64,000 nucleotides of DNA. It comes from Russula earlei. Its lineage: Eukaryota > Basidiomycota > Agaricomycetes > Russulales > Russulaceae. Made by a program: the position numbers and the translations under genes. Positions 54,372 through 64,000 of this stretch are shown one piece after another (position 1 is the first letter of the stretch; the number at the start of each line of letters is the position of its first letter). The stretch covers positions 124,001 to 188,000 of the forward strand of contig JAGFNK010000036.1 in NCBI GenBank assembly GCA_025769875.1, written 5' to 3'. The notes beneath the pieces are model-generated. The model did no database searches, was not told the DNA's origin, and saw only the letters and a program-made list of their open reading frames with translations.

Positions 54372-56042
54372 TATTGCCATTTTCAGCACACTTGGTGGAG
54401 CTTGAATTCCACCCAAATTGGTGCAGAAAACCCCCTCAAATGTGTGGGATGAATATCTCCCTCAAAACACCTTCAATTCATATGAAACTTATTGTCCCTG
54501 AATCGCCTGAATGAGGGCTAGGCAGCCCCATTGTTTTCATGAGATTTGAGTGAGAATTGGTGGAGCTGGACTCAAGCCACCTCCACATGTGTATTAGATG
54601 AATTACAACTCAAAATTGTGGTCTATATCTATTATTTCTCCCTCATGTTGTTGTACCCATGGGCTGTCTTGAGGCAGCCCTATAGTGTTTTTGACTCAAG
54701 TGTTGTGGTGTGCAACATTGTTTCCAGTGCAATCGGAGTTGTGGCCAGCCCCTATTCTGAACTCTTTCTACTACAGAGTAGCTAGGGTGTTTTTATATAC
54801 AGGAGAGAGGTACTAGAGATGAAAGGCATGAAAGTGAATCAAGACTGGTCGAGATGGTTGAGGCAGTCATGAAAGGCTTGAGACATGAACACAGCACACG
54901 TGGTCAGTGGCGAGGGCTGGGCGATGCGATTGAGGTCTCGATGTCACACATGAGGTGGCTTGTGGTGTGTGGCCGGTGGATGGCCTGGAATGAGAGGGAG
55001 GTGGCAAAGGATAGGAGGAGGCATCATGTCCTATTGCATTTCCCACATGTCATTCCATGGCCAGCCATATGGCTACCTTACACCTCCCAGGGGCTTGAAA
55101 CTTTGACTGTCCTCAGTCAAGCGTCTGAATGCGAGTGTTTTGAGCCTTTTGCATCTGAACTGAGGTGGCGGTGGCGGCTGCTTGTGCTGCTGGAAGGCGC
55201 AAAGGTGGCGATCAACGATGGTGACGATGGAAGAGGCAATGGCAATGGGAGATGGAGGCGATGGAGATGAGGATGGTGGTGATGAGATGGCGGCTGCATG
55301 GCGCTGGTGTTGTCTTGTGGTGGCAGCAGCATGGTCGTCTCCATTGCAGGCATTGGCAGCAGGCGTGGACGAGGAGCAGAGGCATAGGCAGCGAGCATGA
55401 GTTTGTAGACAGAGGCATAGGTGGCAAGGACTTGAGAAGGAGGATGCGTGGGGCGGCTTGTGATGGTGGTGGCAATTGTTGTCTTGCAATGGTGGTGGTG
55501 GGGTTGTCTCCACTGCAGGTGTTGGCAGCAGACATGGGCGAGAGTGCACAAATGGACAGGGAGGTGATGTGGGAGGTGGCATGCAGTGTGCTGTTGGCAT
55601 TGGCAGCTGCTTCTCCTGCAGCAGTGGTGTGGCGGCGGCTTCTGCTCCTGTTGTGGCAGTGTTGTGGCTAAGTTTCGTGGCCAGGGCCTTCCTGGTCTTC
55701 TGGGGTGGTGCTGATGATGAGAGGTGGTGATGGTGCTGTGGTGCTGGTGTTGCGCAAAACTACTACTAAGGCAGCTGGCGCTGAGACAAAGGCTGAGGGT
55801 GAGACCGGGAAGGCGGCACCAAATGGAGCTGGGGCAACAATGTAGGTGGACGGAGCAGAGGCAATGATGGAGGGCATGGCGGTGGACGGTGGGGATGGAG
55901 CAATGGCTGGGACTAGTCCCAGAATGGCAGCAGATGAGGCAGCGGATGAGACTGAGGGTGATGAGATGACTGAGGGCGCGGGAGCAGATGAGATGAAGGC
56001 AGGGGTGGCAGATGAGGCTGTGAGGGCTGAAGTGGCGGGTGG

Positions 56043-56523
56043 TGTTGAAAATAGACGCAGTATGTGTGATTAGATAGCAGCAGATGATAAGATCGCAGGC
56101 AGATCTATCAGACAATAGTTCAGTTTGGTTGACACAAAACTGATATAAATAATGTACCTATCAGACAATAGCTACAACGCGTCGTCAGTACTGTGAGATA
56201 AGATGTCATAGTGTAAATACTCACTTCAGTTTGGTTGACACAAAACTGAAGTGATCTACGTACTTTGTGGCGTTCTTAAGTACCTGAGACCGCCACTAGA
56301 TGCAGTACAGTTAACTACCATCACAGATCACTAAGTAAGTCCGAGGATCAGTTGTAAGTAGCTACCGATTGTCCTAAATCACTCTATCAATGTAACTAAT
56401 GTGTGCTGCAGCGTATGAGCTGAGCCTGGTGATGCCCGGTCCGGGTGATCCGACGCGTCAACGCATCCGAGTTGTGATCACATCACAACACACCTGAGAC
56501 TCTGGGCAGTGCAGATCTCAACA
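56043..56523 (+). repeat. Solo LTR (L7), target duplication GGTGG
   Basis: 481 bp, TGTTGAAAAT...ATCTCAACA, flanked by GGTGG (56038-56042, 56524-56528). Confidence 0.94.
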
Positions 56524-56538
56524 GGTGGCACCAAAACA

Positions 56539-57185
56539 TCAGTGGGCAAGGCTGAGGCTAAGGTGGCGGGGATAGATGAGGTGGCGACAATGGTGGATGC
56601 GGGTGATGCTGGGACTGGCAGAGGCAGGTGGGGCTGGTGAGTCGAAGATGGTGGCAGTGAACAAAGTGACGGGAATCGTGGATGAGGTGGGAACCGCAGG
56701 GGCAATGGGAGTGGGTGACATGAAGGCGATGATGGGTGATGGAGGGACAACGGCAGGAGCTGGTGTGGGCATGGGGTAGATGTAATTGTCTTTGTTTTTG
56801 TCTTCATCACAAGAACCGAGTTTGCATTCCCACTGAATGTTGCAAGGATGCTGAGAGAATATCTTGACTAGTGTGTCAAACACTTCTCGGAAATTGACAA
56901 AGTGCCTCTGCTGTTTGTTCATGCGCCAGGGGCCGAGACATTGGGAGACCATCTGGCAGTTGTCTGGGTGGAGTCCAAGCCAGAATGACTCATCACAATC
57001 TTCATAGCACAGGTGGCACACATGGACGAGGGGCCACAGATTGCCCTGAAACTCCGGTAGTTTTTGTCTACGTCTTCCTGGTCACACATGCGGAGTCTTG
57101 ACAAGGAGGAGATGAGGTCCTCCCGATCCCACTTGAGCTTGAGGTATTCTAACAGAGTTGGCATGTTGATGGTGGAGTGCGGCAC
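56539..57185 (-). pseudogene. Gag-like gene of element X, copy B
   Basis: Starts at 57185 (MPHSTINMPTLLEYLK) and shifts frame near 57025 (from AICGP to CHLCYEDCDESFW). It continues FREVFDTLVKIFSQ without the stop seen in copy A, then a Pro/Ser/Ala-rich part until the solo LTR. Together the two copies show that the founder frame was open. Confidence 0.65.
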
Positions 57186-57739
57186 ACAATGAAGACTGAT
57201 GGCAGGTCAATGCAGGCAGTGTGACTGGCGTGGCTGCAACTGCGGGTGTGGAGGGCCGAATGTGAGTTGGAAGGGAGCAGCATGACTGATGCGGCTGAGA
57301 CAGCAGGCATGGTGGGAATGAGGGCAAAGGATGGTCAGAATGGAGAGGTGAGAGGGGCAATGAGTGGCTGGCTGTGACTCCAATTGCACTGGAAACAGTG
57401 TTGCACACCACAACACTTGAGTCAAAAACACTATGGGGCTGCCTCAAGACAGCCCATGGGTACAACATGAGGGAAAAATAATAGATATAGACCATGATTT
57501 TGAGTTGTGATTCATCTAATACACATGTGGAGGTGGCTTGAGTCCAGCTCCACCAATTCTCACTCAAATCTCATGAAAACAATGGGCTCCCTAGCCCTCA
57601 TTCAGGCGATTCAGGGACAATAAGTTTCATATGAATTGAGGCCATTTTGAGGGAGATATTTATCCCGCACATTTGAGGGGGTTTCTGTGCCAATTTGGGT
57701 GGAATTCAAGCTCCACCAAGTGCACTGAAAAGGGCAATA

Positions 57740-58504
57740 ATAGGGTCTCTTGCAATCTTGCTATCATGGTTCATAGACATGAACCTGTTGAATGCAACTA
57801 GGAATGTGTGTGTGCACACGTGGTCACCATTGAAGAAGTCAGGGGGAATGCCTTCGAGTTTTCCATTGTCAGGGCCACACATATCACGGTCACGGCTGGT
57901 GCGCATTTTGAGGTCGTCTGGATTGGGGTTGGGGCTTGGGGGTCGTATTCCATAGCCTCCGAACCTGGCAAATGACATGTGGGTGGGTGCTTGCGCCATT
58001 CCGGACAACGTGGGTTGGTTCGGGCTCGGTAGAGGTGATGAAGCCGTTTGGCATTGTCGTGGGTTCGAGCTCCATTGGAGCGTGAGTGAGTGGGGTGGGT
58101 CCTGGTGTCAGAGTGTGACTTGGTGCTTTGGAGCTAGGGAGAGGTTCTCCCGATGCTATCAATGTAGTGAGGTTAATCCCTCTGAGAGGGCTTTGGGCGA
58201 GGTGGAAGGCTGAGCGGGCGATGCGCATCACTTCCCATCTATCTCCACATCTTGTGATCTTGAACCAGAGGCCATAGAGATGACTCAAGGCTACTTTGGC
58301 ACCCTTCCAGGTGACATAATAGCCTGTCCATGGTACGCCATCCGTTCGTACTGAAAGAAAGTTGACTCCATCATTGAACGGTGTCATGCTGGGGACGTTC
58401 TTCTCTTGGTCAGGAAGCAGTTCAAATGGGCACTTGAGGGCTGCCAGTCCTTCAATGGTTGGTATGCTGAGTCCCTTGCATCTCCAGTCTCGAGTTGTGG
58501 TCAT
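57740..58504 (-). pseudogene. L6 gag, N-terminal part (minus strand)
   Basis: Starts MTTTRDWRCKGLSIPT at 58504, 77 nt inside the LTR at 58581. It is open to about 57890 and then continues in another frame (DNGKLEGIPPDFFNGD, FMSMNHDSKIARDPI). It ends exactly at the X element. It is homologous to the gag at 48920 and less decayed. Confidence 0.85.
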
Positions 58505-58580
58505 GTTGAAAGAAATTGATATATTGTCTGTGAGAGCATGTGGTTTGGGGTCGAGGGTTCAGAGGGTAAGCCTGTTCTAA

Positions 58581-59071
58581 TGTCACCGACTGGGGGCGGT
58601 GTCACTGACAAATCCTTTTACACACGAGATGTGTGCACTGAGTCAAACAAGATGACAAGTTCTCATGAGATTCGGGGGTCTCAGTGACAACACAGCGAAG
58701 GCTAGTGTGTACCGCAGAGGGGAAATGCAATGGATAAGTCTTCATGTTTGAAGGCTTAACAGAATGAGAGAGTTTTTGAGACAATTACTTGATTGCTTGC
58801 AAGCCTACAGTTCCAAAGCTGAATCCAGTGATATTTCACAAGAGAACAAGCTTAAGGCTTGTTCTCTTCAACTGACAGGCTTATATAGACAAGTTCTACT
58901 ATATCAAATAGTATGCATGAGGTGGGAGTGAGGCGATCATACTGGAACACGTTGGAAACTAGTGGTACATGCGAGGCAAAGTGAGTCATAAGGACACGTG
59001 GGAAACATGAGGCCTGTCCAGGTAGGCTTGTCTGGTTGCTGGACCGGTCCGAGGTACCGGTACTTGTGACA
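58581..59071 (-). repeat. L6 5' LTR (minus strand)
   Basis: 491 bp, TGTCACCGAC...ACTTGTGACA. The gag at 58504 starts inside it, so this is a 5' LTR. TATATAAGCCTG (minus) lies near 58885. Confidence 0.88.
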
Positions 59072-60346
59072 TGGGCAGTAAAGGCTCTTACTCATCTATA
59101 GAAGCCTTCTTACTCAGCAGCTTACTGAGCATGACTGAGCATGCTCAGTAAGCGTACTCCGACTTCTTACTCATCCATCTATTGTGCTTGATAACTGTCA
59201 AGACATGTACTGCTGATCACTAAGGACTCAGGAGCAGGTGGGCAAGGGTCGGAACAGATGGTACGCGGCGAAGGCGGCGTTGAACAAGAGGACGAGCCAA
59301 ACGACGAGGAGGTACCAGATGGGGACTGGTAGATGTTGCAAGAGGCAAAGGCGAAGACTGGAGGCCAGTGCAGCGAAGGGGCTTTAAACAAGGCGGTCGT
59401 TGAAGAGTACCTTGGAGGCGAGGGGAGTCTTTAAACTGAGCGGTTGCAGGGGAGTACCCAGGAGGATGAGAGTATCACAAATGGACAGTCTGATGACTGC
59501 CATACTTCATTGGGGCTTATATACAGTGTACTGGGTCGGTTACAAAGAACTGGGACTATTCTAGACTCTCTGGTACCATCCAATAGGACTACAGAGGCAT
59601 AAACTTGCTTGTGTCAAGTTTCAGGCTTACTGAGCGCATTACTGATCATTGTGGAGCGATGACATCATTATGATATCACTGTGGAGCGTTTGGTGAGCCT
59701 ATGAGGTCACTGTGGAGTCGCTCAGTCAGCCATGATGTCATTGGAGCCTTGATGACGTCAGATGAGTTATGCAATGGTTTCTAAGAGTTTGTGCCACTGT
59801 TTCGGGTTCTTGGTGGTTGGGTGACCATGTGGCTGCCACGCGATGATTACCCAATTAGAAAACGGGTGTCTGGTCATGTTATAGTGTCTTTGCAATGGTG
59901 ATATCTTGCACTGCAGGAGGGATAGCCCAGAAAATGGAAGGGAGTTGGTAATGCAACATGAGAGAGGTCTTTCTTGAGTGAAATAGGACCATCTTTGGTC
60001 AGGACCTGGCCTTGGTTTGTAACAATAACAAGGTTATGACTTGTTCCCTATTTAGCAGTTCTCTTGTAGTATATAAGCGCTTAATAAAGTAGTGGACAGT
60101 CTTCAGACTGTCCATTTGTTTATGGCACTCTCCAAACCTGGGATACTCCTTTAAGGACCATCCCCTTGTGACCATTCTGGCTTCTTCCCTGCATACTTGC
60201 TCTACTCTACCGGTAACTATACCACTCTGGTACTTGTTACTGCTTTGGACTCTACTCCTTGCCCATGCAGTCTTGGACGTCTACTGACTTGTCTTTGAGC
60301 TTACCCCTCACTCTTGAACTGGATAGTTCAACAGTGAGTCTTGACA
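59072..60346 (+). repeat. L3 LTR interrupted by an L4 solo LTR
   Basis: L3 sequence 59072-59195 and 60025-60346, ending GAGTCTTGACA. Its 5' tip is missing, replaced by the L6 LTR. TATATAAGCGC near 60072. Confidence 0.75.
59196..60024 (-). repeat. Solo LTR (L4), target duplication ATAAC
   Basis: 829 bp, TGTCAAGACA...GTTTGTAACA, flanked by ATAAC (59191-59195, 60025-60029). The uninterrupted L3 copy near 44990 reads GATAACAAGG, confirming the join. Confidence 0.94.
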
Positions 60347-60830
60347 AGTGATGTAAGTGATATGATGTATATAATAAATTAATATGCATTTTTTTCTGTT
60401 GTCATTTGGATATTCACATATATGGGGTTACACATGATGTGTCAGTGTCAAACTCGGAGTCAAGCAGTCCAACTTGAGCACAACATCTGGGTGCTTGCAG
60501 CCCCATTTTCACCAGAGCTGCACATACAAAATTTGCACAAAGATGTGCACCCACACATTGGTGACACATATTCTGCCTTAATGACATGCTTGCAATACCC
60601 CACTTGGAAGGAGTGGAAGGAAGGGTTAGAAAAAATATTTTACATATCACATGTAAACCCAGCAAATCACACCAAAAAATAACTCATATTTGAAATAGAC
60701 TCATATTAGTTTATTATGTCACTTACATCACACCTGTCATTCCTGTCACTCCCAGAAAATCCCAAAATCCAAGTTCAAGTTCAAGATTCAAGAATTCTCA
60801 GTGGGTAAAAGAGACCTTAGGCTCCCATAT
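60347..60830 (+). mobile_element. Element Y, copy 2 (left end truncated)
   Basis: Same sequence as 25374-25935 in the other orientation; the outer part of the left arm is missing at the L3 end. The right arm lies at about 60725-60830. Confidence 0.7.
60422..60682 (+). CDS. 86-codon frame of element Y, copy 2
   Basis: Same frame as 25512-25772 with 81 of 86 residues identical. Function unknown. Confidence 0.35.
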   Translation: MGLHMMCQCQTRSQAVQLEHNIWVLAAPFSPELHIQNLHKDVHPHIGDTYSALMTCLQYPTWKEWKEGLEKIFYISHVNPANHTKK

Positions 60831-60985
60831 TTTAGCTGCACCTAGATACCATATATAAGGTTCTACTGTCAAAGTTTCAAGGCAATCTGTTCTGAAACTG
60901 TGGAGATATAGCAGTTTGATTTTGCACTTGAAATGACATCCAAAAATGGCAAGTGCAAGGTCACATGAAAATGACAGTATGAGTT

Positions 60986-62730
60986 GTCTAAATGGTAAGA
61001 CTCCAAGGAATTCTTTGACAATAAGGTGGGGGAAGTCTTTGTGGGGTGGTTCAATTTCTGGTACATCATGTAGGTTCATTAAGGTGGTGACAGGGAATGC
61101 AGTGGAGGCCCAGGTTCAATAATGATTCAGACTTAAGATGTGTCTGGTAATTGGGTCTTCTTCTTTGTCTTCTTCTAAGGCATATTCTCAAGACACTTTA
61201 ATCAAGACAAGAAGAAAGTTTGATTCAATATTCGATCTTTATTATTGAGGCATTACAAGGATTATTCTTACTTTTTAAGAACTGTGTGCAAGATCTATGG
61301 TTTGTAAATGATAACTCTCGATTAATTCAAGAGGGTTGGGAGGGATGTGAGGTGTGAAACAGAAATGAAGTAACTGAGGGTTGAAGCATAGAGCGTCTAC
61401 AGTATAAGTAGAATAGTGACACAAAGATACACAGTTACTTCCTTCTTTAGAATGTACATAACCATAAGCAAAGGCCAGTCAGTCCATCCAAGAAGTCATG
61501 TACAATAGATAAGCATAACGAGCCCTTGTAAGCAGGACAGTAAATAGGGGGTAGTGTAAGTAACTTCCTAAACAAGGAAGTGTTAAAAATGTATGCAGTC
61601 ATCCAAGGGGGAAGTCAGTGTCCGGGGCATATATCCCTATAGAGGAACAGATGCCAAATGGGGTGAGGTTGTATTCAGTGGCAAGGGCAGTGTTGGAGGG
61701 CTCCACCACAAAAGTGTGGACAATGCACACACAGAAGGCAGTGGTGAAGGTGTTGGTGAAGGTGTGATGACTTAACTGATCTGTGGTAGGGATGCATGAC
61801 AGGTAGTCTTGGTGGTTTAAGTCATGGAGGGGCTGCCACTGCTCATGGGAATGTTGGGTAGTGGGAAGGACAAAGTACTGGTGTGGGTGGAACCTGAATG
61901 CTGAGCAAGGGGGGCAATTGAGGAAGCCCTTAGGCAAGGGAGGGCAGTTTGCTTGCTGTTGCTCGTTCTGTGCAGGTGGAGGGGTGCCAATAGGGATGAA
62001 GTCACCTGGAATAGGCTGGTCAGTGACAGGGGAAGGCAGTGAAACTTCTGGGGAGTAAATGGCATTGAGAGGCGAGGATGTATTGACTGGATCGAAGTTC
62101 TCAGTGAGGAGCTGGAGGGTGGTGCATGGAGTTGGTTGGAAAGGAGAAGGAAGATGCAGAGAAGTGTGGTCACAAGGACCGGTAAATCGGACCGGACCGG
62201 CAACCGGATAAGCCTACCTGGACATGTCTCAAGTTTCCTGCGTGTTTCATGACTCTCTTACAGCCTCGCACATACCAGACGTTTCCTGCGTGTTCTAGTT
62301 CAATCACCTCGCTTCTACCTCGAGGATACTATTTGATATAGTACTTCGCATGTATATAAGACTGCCATTCGATGAGGACAAGCCCTAAGCTTGTTCTCCT
62401 GTGAAATATCACTGGATTTCGAACTTCAGGACTTGTAGTCTTGCAAGACATCAAGCAAACTCAATCAAAATCTTCCCTACTCATAAGTCTTCTCTACGCG
62501 AGGACTTATTCGTGATCCTCCTCCTCCACGGAACATATTTGCCTTGGCAATATCATCTCCAAGATCCCTGAATTCTGTGAAGACTTAGTGTCTCGCTCAT
62601 CTCGCGCGTAAACTGATTTGTCAGCGACACCGCCCCCAGTCGGTGACAAGTGTTGACAAGAGTGGGGGAGTTGGGAGTAGACACTTGAGCATTGGCTGGT
62701 CAATACAGGAATGATGAGAGACTGTCCAGA
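60986..62730 (-). pseudogene. L4 interior protein (copy C), minus strand
   Basis: Read downward from 62730 it matches copies A and B: start region 62730-62649, then, beyond the L6 solo LTR, FHPHQYFVLPTTQHS, DYLSCIPTTDQLSH, VEPSNTALATEYNLTPFGI and IYAPDTDFPLG. A later part has EIEPPHKDFPHLIVKEFLGVLPF and ends where unrelated sequence starts (60986). It carries stops and frame changes. Between 61200 and 61560 the copy is diverged, with an AATAAT/AATATT-rich stretch. Confidence 0.5.
62168..62648 (+). repeat. Solo LTR (L6) in L4 copy C, target duplication AGTGT
   Basis: 481 bp, flanked by AGTGT (62163-62167, 62649-62653). The first base is G instead of T (GGTCACAAGG), so the usual TG end is mutated. 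TATATAAGACTG near 62353. Confidence 0.88.
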
Positions 62731-63555
62731 TGTCAAGACACATACTGCTGATCACTAAAGACTCAGGAGCAGGTGGGCAAGGTTGGAACAGATGGTACAC
62801 AGTGTAGGCGGCATTGAACAAGAGGATGAGCCAAATGACAAGGAGGTACCAGATGGGGACTGGTACACGTTGCAGGAGGCAGAGGTGAAGACTGGAGGCC
62901 AGTGCAGTGAAGGGGCTTTAGACAAGGCAGTCATGGAAGAGTACCTTGAGGATGAGAGGGGGCTTTAAACTGAGCAGTCATGGGGAGTACCCAGGAAGAT
63001 GAGAGTATCACAAATGGACAGTCTGATGACTGCCATGCTACATTGGGGTTTATATACTAATTATAGGTCTGAGTACAAACTACAGAAAGTAACTCAGACT
63101 CTTTGGACCTCTCCAATCGGATTCTAAAGGCATAAGCTCATTGTGTCAGACCTATGGGTGACTCAGGACGATTAGGGAGACAGTGGAGCGATGATATCAT
63201 AATGATGTCATTTGTGGAGTGCTTGGTGAGCATATGATGTCATAGTGGAGTTGCTCAGTTAGCTGTGATGTCAGTGGCACTCTATGACATCATGTAGATC
63301 GTCCCATGAGGTCTAGGAGTCCTTCCAGTGTCTTGGTAGTGAGTGGCTGAGCAACCATGTGGCTAGCATGTGGTGGGTTACTCCAATAGGAAGGAGGGTG
63401 CTTTACCAAGTCAGAAGGATTGGAGGGAGGATCCTGTGCAATGTACACTTGTAGAAAGGAGCAGTTGATTGGAAACAGAGGTGGATAGAGGGTATGAAGT
63501 GGAAGGGGCTTTTGTGAGTTAAAACAGGATGATACACAGTTGAGGCTTTGTTACA
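62731..63555 (-). repeat. L4 5' LTR, copy C
   Basis: 825 bp, TGTCAAGACA...TTGTTACA on the plus strand. Closest to copy A in its U3 part. TATATAAACCCC (minus) near 63055. Confidence 0.83.
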
Positions 63556-63678
63556 AACCAAGGCCAGGTCCTGGCTGTAGATGGTCCTATTTCACTCAAG
63601 AGAGTCCTCCCTTTGTTTGCATTACCAACTCCCTTCCATTTTCTGGGCTATCCCTCCCACAGTGCAAGATATCGCTAT
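63549..63678 (+). repeat. Partial L4 LTR start
   Basis: The first 130 bp of an L4 LTR of the copy-B type (TGTTACAAACC), cut at 63678 by an L5 LTR. Confidence 0.75.
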
Positions 63679-64000
63679 TGTCACGGTAACTAGCCATGTC
63701 AGTTCACAAGTGGAAAGCAAGTCGATGATAGAGAGGCGTTCAAGAAATGGGCTGGTTCCCGTGTATAATGAGTAAGGATCCCTGCAGCAGTCGAAGTGTT
63801 TTATGCTAAACAGGTTATGGCCAATAGACCCTTCCTAGTATGACTCGGTCCTGTTGAGAAGCTAGGGTAAGTTTGTAATGGGATAGACTAGGGCTGGTTC
63901 CACTAGCTATATGCGTTCAAGTCCGTCGGGGACCTTGAACAATGCAGAGAGAGTAGAGGAAGGTAGGTCTTAAAGGAGGAGAGCTCTTCTCAGGAGAGTG
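63679..64000 (-). repeat. L5 LTR, partial (window end)
   Basis: Reverse copy of the end of the L5 LTR at 36913-37795, starting TGTCACGGTAACTAG. Its other end lies outside the window; the left flank GCTAT should recur there if it is an insertion with a 5-bp duplication. Confidence 0.85.

Larger units (their letters stand above)
54372..57739 (-). mobile_element. Inverted-repeat element X, copy B
   Basis: Arms at 54372-54746 (shortened at the inner end) and about 57325-57739. It contains the same gag-like gene as copy A and a solo L7 LTR (56043-56523). Left flank is L4 copy B; right flank is an L6 gag, so the two sides are unrelated and no target duplication is present. Confidence 0.75.

Noticed and set aside
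46199..59071. A single giant L6 element from the 3' LTR at 46199 to the 5' LTR at 59071
   Set aside because: Outer flanks (GTAGT and TGGGC) do not match, and the gag at 57740 does not continue on the far side of X.

Overview
The window looks like nuclear DNA of a basidiomycete fungus, probably an Agaricomycete with a large transposon load. Evidence: short introns of 46-51 nt with GT..AG ends and CTAAC-like branch sites; chromodomain Ty3/gypsy elements; a fungal-type RepHel Helitron; a Plavaka-type transposase remnant; and host genes separated by roughly 100-150 bp. The species cannot be named from sequence alone.

Host DNA survives as two islands. The left island (1-4.53 kb) has a 483-aa two-exon gene on the minus strand (2754-4252) with a weak resemblance to the meiotic protein Mei4, and a divergent first exon on the plus strand (4391-4528) that stops where transposons begin. 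The right island (about 32.4-35.3 kb) has a broken exon split by a hAT-like element, a 79-aa predicted secreted protein gene (34243-34531, minus) and possibly one more exon. Nearly everything else is transposon-derived.

From 4.6 to 24.9 kb the layout is a three-level nest. A MULE transposase gene (minus) is cut inside an intron by a Helitron (about 6.2-23.84 kb). The Helitron RepHel gene is in turn cut by an 8.2-kb Ty3/gypsy element (8703-16913; identical-length 526-bp LTRs; target duplication ATGGA). A solo LTR sits in the Helitron 5' part. From 25.4 to 32.2 kb there are a 562-bp inverted-repeat element (Y), a 3.4-kb element with ~400-bp terminal inverted repeats carrying a gag-like gene (X), and a Myb/SANT gene whose third exon contains a long 18-bp tandem repeat. 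From 35.3 to 41 kb there is a Plavaka remnant, a solo LTR and a mosaic of decayed repeats.

From 41.1 kb to the end the window is a graveyard of at least five LTR families (called L1, L3-L7 here; L2 occurs once at 29 kb), in both orientations. It includes a decayed chromodomain gypsy element (L6), an LTR element whose coding region I cannot match to gag or pol (L4), a second X copy and a second Y copy. Seven solo LTRs keep perfect 5-bp target duplications, and an eighth (L6) keeps one after a terminal base change. This lets the order of insertion be read directly.

The observations most worth following are: a post-pol reading frame with a shared zinc-knuckle module in two LTR families (L1 and L6); the unrecognised L4 protein; the gag-like gene inside inverted-repeat X elements; the twin bZIP-site palindrome in L1 LTRs; strong CpG-type decay between X copies; and the possible single host gene torn apart by the 4.5-32.4 kb nest.
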